Below, one piece after another: positions 53,699 to 63,108 of a DNA stretch of 64,000 bases. Location: contig CAVOWP010000019.1 of NCBI GenBank assembly GCA_963700185.1, positions 1 through 64,000 of the forward strand, given 5' to 3'. The notes under the pieces were generated by a model, which did no database searches, was not told where the DNA came from, and saw only the letters and a program-made list of their open reading frames with translations. How positions within the stretch are numbered: the first letter of the stretch is position 1; every line of letters starts with the position of its first letter. The stretch is from AP-15 sp963700185 (lineage in GTDB: Bacteria > Pseudomonadota > Alphaproteobacteria > ATCC43930 > CGMCC-115725). The position numbers and the translations under genes are program-made.

Positions 53699-55382
53699 CT
53701 AAAAATCGGGCATTCCAGCACGGCGAAGGCCATCGAGGATGCGCTCGCTCTCTCTCCGGTAGGTCGGACTTACCGCGCCCAGCGGGACCGAGGAGCGCTG
53801 TTCGGCGAACCGGCGAACAGTCATATCCGGTTCCGCAACCTCGTATTCCGCCAGGTACAGCTTGGCGCTTTCGGGATTGCCGGCCAGCGCCTCGGCCGCC
53901 GCCAGCATCGCCTTGCCGCGGAGATAGCTCGGGTTGCTGTCCATCGCCTGACACAAAGCATCCACCGCCTCCGCATCGTGCCTTAATTGCATCAGGGCGC
54001 GGCCAAGGCCCTGCAGCCAAGTCCAGCGTTCCGGGTCACGCGGCGCGATGCCATCGGCACGGCGAAACCATTCCACCGCTTCCCGCGTCTCCCCGAGATA
54101 GAGCTTGTTCAGCCCTATTTCCTTATAGGCCGTCGGTTCACCGGGATTACGGGCGATCAGGGCTTCGGTAGCTACAATGGCTTCGGAGAACCGCCCGCGC
54201 GCCCGCAGCAGAAGACCGCGCGCTTTGAGCATTGCGAAATGATCGGGCGCCAATGTCATTGGCGCGGGTCACCATGTTCTCGGCTTCGTCCAGCAGCGCA
54301 TCCCTCCCCTCCAGCCGGTACAAGTTGATCACCTGATAAATGCGCGCCAGAGCAATGCCCACCATCGCATTGACGCAGTCGGGGTCGAGCTGCAGCGCCT
54401 GCCGAAACAAATCGATCGCGTTCGCCGCGTTCTCCTGTCGCTTGACGTCGTTGACGAGCGCGCGGGCGCGCATGACCAGGTCGACAGCGTCCGAACCGCT
54501 GCTGCTCGATCTGGGCCGCTCCGCTTCTGTGCGGACCATTTCGAGCCCGACGCTGCGCGACAGGCGACCCACAATCTCGTCCTGCACCTGCAGGATATTC
54601 TTGCGCTCCTTGTCGAAGCGCTCGGCCCAGACGTGCTCGTCCGTCTCCGCGTCGATCAACTGGACATTTACCCGCACGCAGCTTGGATCCGCCAGAACGC
54701 TGCCCTCCAGCACGTAGCGGACACCAAGCTCCAGACCGATTTGCCGGATCGCCACCGAACGGCCTTTGTAGGTGAAGGCGGTGGAGCGCGAAATGATGAA
54801 GCTACCCAGGAGGCGGCTCGACAAATCAGTAATCAGGCTGTCGACGATACCGTCGACAAGGTAGTCCACGCTCGCGTCGCCTGACAGGTTCAGAAACGGC
54901 AGTATCACGATCGACAGGCGCGGTCGCGGCTGTGGCGAGGCCGTATCGACGCCGTGCTTGTCCGGGATTTCCGTTTGCGATGCGTCGTTTTCCCGCTGCC
55001 ACATCCATTCGGTAAGGCGGTCGACACCGGCGGTCAGATGCCGGCGATAGGTGCTGAACGGCATGCCCAGCCGATCGGCTGCGGCTTCCTGTTTCGTCGC
55101 CGGATGGAAGTAGGTGAGGTCCAGCACGCGATACAGCCGCTGGTCCCTGTCGTTGGCAAACAATGTCTCGGCAGTCTGCGTCAGCAACGTCCGAAGCGCC
55201 TGCGGAGTAGCAATGCCGGTCTCGCGGCCGACCAGTATCCGCGATTGCAGCAGCGCGTTCCCGGCAAGCAGATCGGCCCGGGTGAAACTGCGAAGCGCAT
55301 CCTTGACGGCGCTCTCGAATTCAGAGCGGGCCAGCACAGGATGGGTCCCGATCTGTAGGGCGGGATTCCGGAAACGCTTCAA
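53699..55382 (-). CDS. Helix-turn-helix/TolB-like/TPR protein (adenylate-cyclase-associated type), frameshifted near 54255
   Basis: The N-terminal ~125 residues look like a regulatory helical domain with a putative helix-turn-helix (AAADRLGMPFSTYRRHLTAG). A TolB-N/FlgO-like domain follows (LSIVILPFLNLSGDASVDYL; YVLEGSVLADPSCVRVNVQL; ETDEHVWAERFDKERKNIL). TPR repeats come last (AIDLFRQALQLDPDCVNAMV; AIVATEALIARNPGEPTAYK). The reading frame breaks near 54255, at an inverted repeat GCGCCAATGACATTGGCGC, and resumes one base away ('VTRAN' then 'LAPDHFAMLKARG'). The start is TTG 55382, uncertain. Such proteins occur with cyclase or winged-helix domains; here it is probably a cytoplasmic regulator. 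Confidence 0.75.
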
Positions 55383-55627
55383 TTGTCACCGGGCTGTTCC
55401 ATCAATCAGGCCGGTTTCGATATCACGGAACGAACACCGCTTCTCGGCTCACCGGTTCCAAGCAAAAAACGAGCAGTTTTTGGTGTGGAGGCGAGCACGC
55501 GGTCCTCCCATCTCCGCCGCGTTGCGAACGCACCAGAAAGAGGTTCCACGATGCGATCACAGACAACCCTCGGTCCGCTCCGTGCCGCACAGCGGCCCAC
55601 TACCCTCCCTTCGCGGGATCGCTGCGG
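55383..55627. other. Intergenic region upstream of the DUF1127 core
   Basis: About 245 bp between divergent genes. It must hold promoters for the 53699-55382 gene and for the DUF1127 gene. An ATG at 55551 opens a frame that does not match DUF1127. No repeat or RNA gene is recognised. Confidence 0.4.
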
Positions 55628-55819
55628 GCTGACCATACCAAACACGGCGCTCGAGCGCTACTTCGGCAAATCGCGCGCTCGATCGGGGTCTGGCGGGAAC
55701 GGGTTCGTTCACGGCAACAGCTGCGTGCGCTCTCTGAACTGGACGATCATCTACTCCAGGATATCGGCCTGACCCGAGAGCCCCTGCTGTCGGAGGCGGC
55801 GAAACCGTTTTGGAGATAG
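55628..55819 (+). CDS. DUF1127 (YjiS-like) small protein, N-terminus unresolved
   Basis: Reading the frame that ends at TAG 55817 gives RALLRQIARSIGVWRERVRS, then LRALSELDDHLLQDIGLTRE and the terminal AAKPFWR. These are the classic DUF1127 features (R.L..L.D..L.DIGL.R...A..P.W). The frame is open further upstream, but I find no ATG or GTG in it; the ATG at 55551 lies in another frame. A non-standard start or a small indel upstream is possible. DUF1127 proteins are small, arginine-rich and linked to RNA turnover and stress in alphaproteobacteria (family knowledge). Confidence 0.65.
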   Translation, partial: ADHTKHGARALLRQIARSIGVWRERVRSRQQLRALSELDDHLLQDIGLTREPLLSEAAKPFWR

Positions 55820-55900
55820 CGGCTTTGTCGTCCGAGCGAAACAGCACGAGCAGCAGTGGCGAGATACCTATCGCGCCCCGCTGTTGCGAGGAGAATTATC

Positions 55901-56806
55901 ATGAGTGCGACCCAACGTTTCGACTTCCCAACGCAACCTGGCCGAACCGTACCTGCTGCAATTGCCGCCAGTCATGACGATACGATTGGATTTCGACTTC
56001 GTGCGGCCGGAAGCTCGTTCTTCTGGGCGATGCAGCTGCTGCCCTATCAGCGTCGCGAGGCGATGTACGCGCTATATGTGTTTTGCCGCGAAGTCGATGA
56101 CATCGCGGACGGCGACGCGTCGCGCTCGCTGAAACAGACCTGGTTATCCGACTGGCGTAATGAAATCGCGCTGCTTTATGCAGGGCGGCCGCGGCAAGCC
56201 ATCACTCGTGCGCTGAGCAAAGCAGTCCATCTCTACGGCTTGCCTTGTCGCGACTTCCTCGCCGTTATCGACGGCATGGAGATGGACGCACGAACAGATA
56301 TTCGGGCGCCCACAATGATGGACCTCGATCTCTATTGCGAGCGCGTGGCGGTAGCGGTGGGCCGGCTTTCGATGCGTATTTTCGGGGAGGAGACGCCGGC
56401 CGGAGAGCGCGTCGCAGCAGAACTCGGCCGCGCGTTGCAGCTCACCAACATACTACGCGACCTCGTCGAAGATGCCCGGCGGCATCGGCTCTATCTGCCT
56501 CGCGAGCTGCTGCAGGCGCACGGCATTTTCGCCACCACCCCGAGCTGGGTGCTGGCGCAGCCGGCACTTTCCAACGTCTGCCGCGATCTGGCCATGCTCG
56601 CCGAAGGACACTACGCGGCCGCGGCGGATGCTATCGGCGCCAGCCCGCGTTCCAAAGTGCGTCCGGCCGCCGTGATGCTCGGGATTTACCGCGCGCTCCT
56701 CCACGAGCTGCTCGCGCGCGGCTGGCGGAACCTTGACGAGCCGGTCCGGATCCCCGGCTGGCGCAAGCTCGGACTCGTGGTCCGTCACGGGCTGGCGGGG
56801 CGTTGA
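55901..56806 (+). CDS. hpnD: Presqualene diphosphate synthase HpnD (squalene/phytoene synthase family)
   Basis: A 301-residue isoprenoid head-to-head synthase. The first aspartate-rich motif is FCREVDDIADGDASR and the second is QLTNILRDLVEDARRHRLYL, followed by PRELL as in HpnD. DGMEMDARTDIRAP and VAVAVGRLSMRIFG (the 'VG..s..if' element) are also conserved. The enzyme would join two farnesyl diphosphates to presqualene diphosphate for hopanoid synthesis. ATG 55901 has AGGAG 7 bases upstream. Its usual partners hpnC and hpnE are not in the window, so the gene is separated from the hopanoid cluster or is an extra copy. Confidence 0.87.
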   Translation: MSATQRFDFPTQPGRTVPAAIAASHDDTIGFRLRAAGSSFFWAMQLLPYQRREAMYALYVFCREVDDIADGDASRSLKQTWLSDWRNEIALLYAGRPRQAITRALSKAVHLYGLPCRDFLAVIDGMEMDARTDIRAPTMMDLDLYCERVAVAVGRLSMRIFGEETPAGERVAAELGRALQLTNILRDLVEDARRHRLYLPRELLQAHGIFATTPSWVLAQPALSNVCRDLAMLAEGHYAAAADAIGASPRSKVRPAAVMLGIYRALLHELLARGWRNLDEPVRIPGWRKLGLVVRHGLAGR

Positions 56807-56931
56807 GGGCCGCGCACCCGGCGATCGAGACCGAAATGCAACCCTATAGAGCTCGCCCGGGCCGGCCGGCTTGACATTCGCGTCGCAGTGCCAACCCTGC
56901 TCCATCGGATCAGCGGTTGGGAGAACTGATA

Positions 56932-58107
56932 ATGACCGGCGCTTTGGATCGCCTTCGCGTGCTCGATTTCACGACCACGATCGCGGGCCCGCATTGCACC
57001 CGCCTCTTGGCCGATCTCGGCGCCGAGGTGATCAAGATCGAAGCGCCCGAGGGCGACATGATGCGCACACGCCCGCCGCTGCGCAACGGCGCCAGCACGA
57101 GCTTCGGACAGCTCAATGCCGGGAAGAAGAGCATCGTCCTCGATCTCAAGACACCGCCGGCCGTCGAGGCGGTCCGTCGGCTCGCCGCCACCGCGGATGT
57201 CGTCGTGGAGAATTTTCGGCCGGGGGTCATGCGCCGCTTCGGCCTCGATTACGACGCCCTCGCGCCGATCAAGCCGGGGCTGATCTACTGCGCGATCTCC
57301 GGCTACGGTCAGACCGGCCCTTCCTCGCAGCTGCCGGCCTATGCGCCGGTGATCCACGCCGCCTCGGGCTACGATCTGGCGCATATGGCTTATCAGGGCG
57401 AAGAACGCCGGCCGGATTACTGCGGGATCTACATCGCCGACGTGCTGACCGGCACCTATGCCTTCGGCGCGATCATGACGGCGCTTTACCATCGCCAGCT
57501 GACCGGCCGGGGACAGATGATCGACGTCTCGATGCTCGAAAGCATGCTGAGCCTGACATTGAGCGAAATCCAGGCTGCTCAGTTTTCACTGCCGCCAATA
57601 GGCAGGCCGATCTTTGGCCCGGTTGCCACCAAGGATGGTTACATCAATCTGTCCATTGCCAGCGAGAGGACATTCCGAAATCTGACAATCGCCTCCGAGC
57701 ATCCGCAATGGCTCACGGACCCACGCTTTGCGCAATACAAGAACCGGCGGAGGAATTGGGGCGAGTTGATCGACGAGCTCGAAGACTGGTCTCGAGAGCG
57801 TACGACGGAGGAAGTTCAGGCGTTGTTCGACCGGCATGGCGTGCCGTCCTCACCCTACCGCACAGTCAAGGCGGCGATGGCAGACCCGCAGCTCGCGCAC
57901 CGCCGCGCCTTCGCCGAGATACATGATGCGGGCGGCACGTTCCAGGCGCTCAATCCACCGTTCCGCATGTCGGACACGCCGGCCGCAGCCTCGCCACATG
58001 CCGCGGCGCTGGGCGAGCACACCGCTGAATTGCTGGCCGAGATTGGCTACAGCCGGACGCAGATAGCCGCTCTCGTCAGTCCTGCCAAATCAGAGCCTCC
58101 CGAGTGA
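56932..58107 (+). CDS. Family III CoA-transferase (CaiB/BaiF type)
   Basis: A 391-residue formyl-CoA-transferase-like enzyme that moves CoA between carboxylates. MTGALDRLRVLDFTTTIAGP is the family's N-terminus, then TRLLADLGAEVIKIEAPEGD, NAGKKSIVLDLKTP and VVVENFRPGVMRRFGLDY. The probable catalytic Asp is residue 170 in IYIADVLTGTYAF. The substrate cannot be inferred. ATG 56932 has GGGAG upstream; a TTG at 56917 is rejected. Its 3' end overlaps by 32 bp the end of the convergent phosphoesterase gene. Confidence 0.92.
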   Translation: MTGALDRLRVLDFTTTIAGPHCTRLLADLGAEVIKIEAPEGDMMRTRPPLRNGASTSFGQLNAGKKSIVLDLKTPPAVEAVRRLAATADVVVENFRPGVMRRFGLDYDALAPIKPGLIYCAISGYGQTGPSSQLPAYAPVIHAASGYDLAHMAYQGEERRPDYCGIYIADVLTGTYAFGAIMTALYHRQLTGRGQMIDVSMLESMLSLTLSEIQAAQFSLPPIGRPIFGPVATKDGYINLSIASERTFRNLTIASEHPQWLTDPRFAQYKNRRRNWGELIDELEDWSRERTTEEVQALFDRHGVPSSPYRTVKAAMADPQLAHRRAFAEIHDAGGTFQALNPPFRMSDTPAAASPHAAALGEHTAELLAEIGYSRTQIAALVSPAKSEPPE

Positions 58108-58792
58108 CGACGACCCCGCTGGCGGTTAGCCGCACCAGATTGACGGTGCGGGCAAGCTCCGGCGACCCCGAATAAAAGGCCGGCACGACGCCGTCGCCGA
58201 CGCGCATTGGGCGGTCCCAGTGACCCAACGCCAGATAGTCGGCCCCGGTGGCGGCGATTTCCTCGTCGCCGAAGATCCAGGACGCGCGCAGCGGAATGGC
58301 CCGGGTCTCCGGCGGTTCGTAATGCCCGTGAGCCATCGCCACCTGCCAGTGCGTCGAGCGCGGCCGCGGGCCGCGCAGCGGCGCCATATCGAAGTAATCC
58401 CGATGCGCATGCCCCCATATTTCGAGATCGTGTGCCGGGAAGCTCACCGCCTCGTCATGCGTGACGCCGAGAATGTGGACATTCGGGACGCGCGCAATCC
58501 CGCCGCGAACGAAGACCGAATCCGGCAAGGCCGGATCGTGGTTGCCGGGTAACATCAAGACCGGCATTCCGGCCTCGGCGAGGAGCCGGGCGGTGCGGTC
58601 TAGAACAGCGGCGCCCAGTTGATTGCTCTCGAACGTATCGCCGGCCAGCAAGACCAGGTCTGCTCCCTGCGCTCCGGCGGTGGCCAGCACGGCCTTTAGG
58701 CCCCCAATGTCACCTCGGTCGTCGACATGGATATCCGAGCTGTGCACGAGAACCACTTCAGGAGCGGAATTCGCAGCGGCGGAAAGGTCCAT
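58076..58792 (-). CDS. Calcineurin-like metallophosphoesterase
   Basis: A 238-residue binuclear metal phosphoesterase. The five-block motif is seen as LVHSSDIHVDD (D-x-H), LVLLAGDTFESNQ (GD), LMLPGNHDPAL (GNHD), QVAMAHGHYEP (GH) and DYLALGHWDRP (GHxx). The substrate may be a nucleotide, phosphodiester or protein phosphate; similar proteins are often annotated only as DNA repair exonuclease-like. ATG 58792 with GGGG upstream is preferred to a longer start at 58837. It converges on and overlaps the CoA-transferase gene. Confidence 0.87.
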   Translation of the reverse strand: MDLSAAANSAPEVVLVHSSDIHVDDRGDIGGLKAVLATAGAQGADLVLLAGDTFESNQLGAAVLDRTARLLAEAGMPVLMLPGNHDPALPDSVFVRGGIARVPNVHILGVTHDEAVSFPAHDLEIWGHAHRDYFDMAPLRGPRPRSTHWQVAMAHGHYEPPETRAIPLRASWIFGDEEIAATGADYLALGHWDRPMRVGDGVVPAFYSGSPELARTVNLVRLTASGVVVTREALIWQD

Positions 58793-58881
58793 GGTCAACC
58801 CCTGGGGCCGGTTTTGGCGCTCTCGCAATCCGAACATGTCACCTGCAATCGCGTCAAATCCCTCGCGGCAAACCCGCGCTT

Positions 58882-58912
58882 CTGGCTGTTTTTACAGCGA
58901 AACAACAGCCAG
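58882..58912. repeat. Hairpin with CTGGCTGTT core
   Basis: CTGGCTGTT (58882-58890) pairs with AACAGCCAG (58904-58912) around a 13-base loop. It lies between the end of the SDR gene (59020, minus) and the start of the phosphoesterase gene. It shares its core with the hairpins at 23940 and 24020. Confidence 0.5.
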
Positions 58913-59019
58913 CGGCCTTCTCTGTAGGGCACTCCGGCGCACACATATGCCACAATATGCTGAATTTGTCAATGAGTGAATGCGAATTTGGCAATTTTTG
59001 CTGCAGCGCCGAGCGGCAT

Positions 59020-59781
59020 TCAGAATTGCACGCGCTGGGTCAGCGCGCCGTCGACGATCAGGTTGGTGCCGGTGATGAAGCTCGCACGCGGGCTGGCGAG
59101 GAACACGACGGCATTCGCGACCTCGGCCGGCGTCCCCATGCGGCCCATCGGGTTGCGTCCCACCATCGTCCGAAATAGGTCAGGGTTGCTCTCTTCGACA
59201 ACGTTCCAAACGCCGCCCTTGAAATAGACGTTGCCCGGCGAGACCATGTTGGCGCGGATGTTCTTCGCGGCGAGGTTGCGGGCGAGCGCTTTGACATAGG
59301 GCACCAGCGCTGCCTTTGCCGACGCGTAGGGGCGCGGCGGACCGGCGATCTCGATGGCGCCGGTCGTGCCGACGACGACGATCGCGCCGGCCTTCGATTG
59401 CTCGAGGAAGGGGATGGCCGCCTCGACCCCGGCCACGGTGCCCATGATGTCGATCTCCAGGCTGCGCCGCCAGGAATCGTCGTCCATGCTCTGCGCCAGT
59501 GCGCTGACATTGGCGACGAAGATGTCGAGACCGCCGAGCGCCGCCGCAGCCTCGCCGACCCAGGCGCGCAGCGCCATGGTGTCGGCGACATCGGCGACAC
59601 CGCCCCAGCTCCTCACACCTTTGCCGGCGAGCGCCATCACCGTTTCGTCCACCGCCGCCTTGTGGCGCGCGCAGAGCGCCAGGTTGCAACCCTCTTCCGC
59701 CAACAGCTCGGCGATCGCGCGGCCGATGCCGCGCGTGCCGCCGGTGACGATCGCATTCTTGCCCTTGAGGTCGAGGTCCAC
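59020..59781 (-). CDS. Short-chain dehydrogenase/reductase (SDR), FabG-like
   Basis: A 253-residue classical SDR. The cofactor motif is TGGTRGIGRAI near the N-terminus, with the NNAG equivalent FVANVSALAQ and the active-site YASAK (RPYASAKAAL). The usual catalytic serine 13 residues before the tyrosine is threonine here (VVGTTGAIE). The C-terminus (FITGTNLIVDGALTQRVQF) is standard. NADP(H) preference is likely from 'CARH', an inference. The substrate is unknown. It is divergent from the aminotransferase gene, with about 68 bp between starts. Confidence 0.9.
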   Translation of the reverse strand: MDLDLKGKNAIVTGGTRGIGRAIAELLAEEGCNLALCARHKAAVDETVMALAGKGVRSWGGVADVADTMALRAWVGEAAAALGGLDIFVANVSALAQSMDDDSWRRSLEIDIMGTVAGVEAAIPFLEQSKAGAIVVVGTTGAIEIAGPPRPYASAKAALVPYVKALARNLAAKNIRANMVSPGNVYFKGGVWNVVEESNPDLFRTMVGRNPMGRMGTPAEVANAVVFLASPRASFITGTNLIVDGALTQRVQF

Positions 59782-59849
59782 ACTGCGCTCCTTTCGCCTG
59801 ACGTGCCGGTACTATAATGCTTGATCACACTGCACAGGAGGGTTCGCCG

Positions 59850-60775
59850 ATGGCTCTCGCAAACGAGCGCGTCGCCTGGTTCAACGGCAAGATCGTCCGC
59901 GAGAGCGAAGTGCTGATTCCGTTCCGCGATCAGGGCTTTCTGCGCGGCGACGCGGGGTTCGACATGACCCGCAGCTTCAACGGCAAGGCGTTCCGGCTCG
60001 AGGAGCACATCGCGCGACTTTACCGGTCGCTCAGATATCTCGAGATCGACCCGGGCATGCCGCCCGCCGAGATGGCCGCCATCAGCGAGGACGTGCTGGC
60101 GCGAAACCGCCACCTCCTCGGCCCCGGAGAGGATTACTGGCTCGCCCAACGGATCAGCCGCGGCATCAATCGCGTGCCGGGCGACAACTGGGACCATTAC
60201 GGGCCCAATGTGATCGTCGAATGCGTTCCGCTGCCATTGCGCGAGCGCGCCAAACATTTCCGCGACGGCATTGACATCGTCACGCCCTCGCTGCGGGCAC
60301 ACCGCCCGACTCGCTGTCGCCGCGGGCCAAGATGCACCAGTACCTGAACCTGGTGCTGGCCGACCGCGAGGTGAAGGCGCAAAACCCGGATGCCTGGGCG
60401 GTATTGCTCGACGTCAACGGCAATCTCTCGGAGGGTCAAGGGAGCAACATCTTTCTGGTGCGCGACGGCCGGCTATTGACGCCGAAGGAGCGATATGTAT
60501 TGCCCGGCGTTAGCCGTCAGGCGGTGATCGACCTCGCCGGCAGCCTCGAAATCCCTTTCGAAGAGCAAGACATCGATCTTTACGACGCCTACACCGCCGA
60601 GGAGTGCTTTCTGACCTCGACCAGCCTTTGCATCTGCGGCGTGCGGAGCCTCAACGGCCGCACTTTTGCTGCCGCGGCGGTTCCGGGGCCGGTCACCCAG
60701 AGATTGACCGAGGCCTATAAAGAGCTGGTCGGGTGCGATTTCGTCGCGCAATACCTGCAGCGTCTGGACGGCTGA
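59850..60775 (+). CDS. Class IV aminotransferase (branched-chain/D-amino acid type), frameshifted near 60297
   Basis: A PLP fold-type IV enzyme. ATG 59850 has GGAGGG upstream. The N-terminal part reads RVAWFNGKIVRESEVLIPFR, then FDMTRSFNGKAFRLEEHIAR, and ends out-of-frame after VTPSLRAH. The C-terminal part resumes in the next frame (TPPDSLSPRAKMHQYLNLVL, with the PLP lysine in RAKMHQYLN) and continues NGNLSEGQGSNIFLVRDGRL and YTAEECFLTSTSLCI. The joined protein is about 308 residues, the family's usual size. Either a real one-base loss or a consensus error explains the shift. It may act on branched-chain amino acids or their analogues. Confidence 0.85.
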
Positions 60776-62470
60776 ATGGTCGTTCCAATACGGGGTACAG
60801 CCATCGCATTACTGGCATTGCTGGTGCTGCCCACCCCGGTGCAAGGGCAAACGACCACCCCAATCGCGCATTTAATAGTGGTTGTCGGAGAGAATCTCAG
60901 CTTTGACAATCTCTTCGGTACCTACGAGCCGCGGTCAAATGCCCAAATTCGCAATCTGCTGTCACAGGGCATCGTCAACCGCGACGGCAACCCGGGACCG
61001 GAATTCACCAAGGCGGCTCAGCGCCGCGCCGAAGTGCGCGACATTTACCAGGCAACGCCACACATTGTCGGCGCTTATGGCGAGCTGCCGCGGCCCGGTA
61101 CGACCTATGCGCCCGGGCTGCCGCGCTTTGCGCCGGACGGAAGGTTTCCGGACCTGTTGCCGAACGGACCGTTCCAGATCACGAAATATGTCGATTACAC
61201 AGCGGCGGTAGGCGACCCGGTGCACCGTTTCTTTCAGATGTGGCAGCAGGTCGACGGCGGCAGGCACGATCTCTTCGTCTGGGTGGACGAGACCTCGGGC
61301 GAAGGCTCACAGAACCGCGCAGATTCCAACTCCGGCACCAACCAGGGCGCTGTCGCGATGGGCTTCTACAACATGGCCGCAGGCGACGCGCCCTATTTCC
61401 GCCAGCTCGCCGACAATTATGCACTAAGCGACAATCACCACCAGCCGGTAATGGGCGGCACCGGCGCAAATTTTCAGGCTCTCGCGACGGGTCACGCAAT
61501 CGCCTACACGACAGATGGTGCTCTGGCAGAGCCGCCGCCCAACCAGATCGAGAACCCCAACCCCAAGCCCGGAACCAACAATTGGTACATGCATTCGGGC
61601 TACCGGAGCGGCTCCTACACCGAATGCTCGGCCCCCAGCCAGCCCGGTGTCACATCGATCCGGGCCTATCTCGGCAGCCTGCCTTACCGGACCTTCAACG
61701 ACGGGAATTGCGAGAAGGGCGCCTATTATCTGGTCAACAATTACAGTGCCGGCTTTTTGGCCACCGGCGAGCCGGCGCCGCTGGGGCCGACGGTGTATCG
61801 CGTTCCGCCCCAGGCACAGCCAACCATCGCCGAGGCGCTCTCAGCCAAACGGGTGAGCTGGAAATGGTATTCCGGCGGGCGGGACCGCGCAGCGCTAACG
61901 AAGGAATATAGCGGCGTCGCCGATCCACTGACATATTCCAGTGCGATCATGACCAGTGCGCTGAGGTCAAATCTGCAAGACCATGCGGCGCTGTTCCACG
62001 ACATCGAAGACGCCGACAATATGCCTGCAGTCGCTTTCGTGATCCCGCCCAACTCCGAATCCGGCCACCCGGCGTCATCGACCGTCTCGCGTTATGAGGA
62101 ATTCGTCCGCAAGCTGATCGACAAGGTGCAATCGAACCCGGCATTGTGGGCGAAATCAGCGATCCTGGTGACCGTCGACGAGGGCGGCGGCTATTGGGAT
62201 AACGGCTACATCCAGATCCTCGACACCTTTGGCGACGGGACCCGTATTCCGTTGATCGCCGTCTCGCCCTTCGCCCGAAAGGGACAGGTCGACCACACCT
62301 ACACCGACCACGTCTCGATCCTGAAATTCATCGAGGCGAATTGGGCGCTGCCATCCTTGTCGGCACGCAGCCGCGACCAGCTCCCCAACCCGATCGAAGA
62401 CAGCGCCGATCCCTACGTCCCGGCCAATCGGCCGGCGATCGGCGACCTCAGAAGCCTGTTTCAGTTTTAA
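60776..62470 (+). CDS. Phosphoesterase/phospholipase C family protein (secreted)
   Basis: A 564-residue alkaline-phosphatase-like hydrolase. A signal peptide (TAIALLALLVLPTPVQGQ) is followed by HLIVVVGENLSFDNLFGTYE, the ENxSFD..FG motif with the catalytic Asn. SDNHHQPVMGGTGANFQALA, VTVDEGGGYWDNGYI and PLIAVSPFARKGQVDHTYTD carry the metal/His/Asp residues of phosphatidylcholine-specific phospholipase C and acid phosphatase AcpA. The ATG immediately follows the aminotransferase TGA. It probably releases phosphate from lipids or other phosphoesters in the periplasm; the substrate is not known. Confidence 0.9.
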   Translation: MVVPIRGTAIALLALLVLPTPVQGQTTTPIAHLIVVVGENLSFDNLFGTYEPRSNAQIRNLLSQGIVNRDGNPGPEFTKAAQRRAEVRDIYQATPHIVGAYGELPRPGTTYAPGLPRFAPDGRFPDLLPNGPFQITKYVDYTAAVGDPVHRFFQMWQQVDGGRHDLFVWVDETSGEGSQNRADSNSGTNQGAVAMGFYNMAAGDAPYFRQLADNYALSDNHHQPVMGGTGANFQALATGHAIAYTTDGALAEPPPNQIENPNPKPGTNNWYMHSGYRSGSYTECSAPSQPGVTSIRAYLGSLPYRTFNDGNCEKGAYYLVNNYSAGFLATGEPAPLGPTVYRVPPQAQPTIAEALSAKRVSWKWYSGGRDRAALTKEYSGVADPLTYSSAIMTSALRSNLQDHAALFHDIEDADNMPAVAFVIPPNSESGHPASSTVSRYEEFVRKLIDKVQSNPALWAKSAILVTVDEGGGYWDNGYIQILDTFGDGTRIPLIAVSPFARKGQVDHTYTDHVSILKFIEANWALPSLSARSRDQLPNPIEDSADPYVPANRPAIGDLRSLFQF

Positions 62471-62641
62471 GCAGGAGCCGTGCCTCCGCGGGGCTCACTA
62501 TCGCGAGCGCCGATAATAACGCCTGACCCAGCGCCGCTACTGGCCGGATCGCCCGGGTTGGGGTAGACTGGCCGCTGCGGTCGGCGGAAGCCGCAGCGGG
62601 ATCAGCGCCAGACCGCGCAACACCCAAAAGGGAGGTCGAAC

Positions 62642-62974
62642 ATGCCGCTTTATATGTACCAGGCAGCTTACACCCCGGAATCGTGGGCCGCCCAGCTCAA
62701 GAACCCGCAGAACCGGATTGAAACCGTGGGCCGTCAGGCGTGCGAGGCGGTCGGGGGCAAACTCGTTGGCGGTTGGTATTGCTTCGGCGAGTATGACGCC
62801 GTCTTCATCTGCGATGTGCCGAACAACGAAAGCATGTCGGCAATCGCGTTGGCCGTCGCTGCAGGCGGCGCCGTCAAGGCCAGCAGGACGACCATATTGA
62901 TGACGGGAACGGAAGGCGTAGGGGCCATGAAGAAGGCGGACGCCGTCGCCAAGACCTATAAGCCCGCCCGATAG
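62642..62974 (+). CDS. GYD-domain protein
   Basis: A 110-residue small alpha/beta protein. MPLYMYQAAYTPESWAAQLK and GGWYCFGEYDAVFICDVPNN match the GYD family, whose name residues appear here as GEYD. SRTTILMTGTEGVGAMKKA completes the fold. The function of this family is unknown. ATG 62642 has AAGGGAGG about 7 bases upstream. Confidence 0.88.
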   Translation: MPLYMYQAAYTPESWAAQLKNPQNRIETVGRQACEAVGGKLVGGWYCFGEYDAVFICDVPNNESMSAIALAVAAGGAVKASRTTILMTGTEGVGAMKKADAVAKTYKPAR

Positions 62975-63025
62975 CCGGGTCGTCGCGAGACGGATCGAGG
63001 CTCTCGGAACAACCGGAAAGCCCGA

Positions 63026-63041
63026 CGTTTTTCGAAAAACG
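63026..63041. terminator. Perfect 16-bp palindrome between convergent genes
   Basis: CGTTTTTCGAAAAACG reads the same on both strands and includes a T-run on each side. It lies between the GYD gene stop (62974) and the LLM oxidoreductase stop (63109) and could act as a bidirectional terminator, though the loop would be minimal. Confidence 0.4.
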
Positions 63042-63108
63042 CGGCAGCCAGTGGCTGCTGGTATCGCACGCCGCATGCCGGGTCCCTCAGTAGGCCGTCA
63101 AGTGGACT

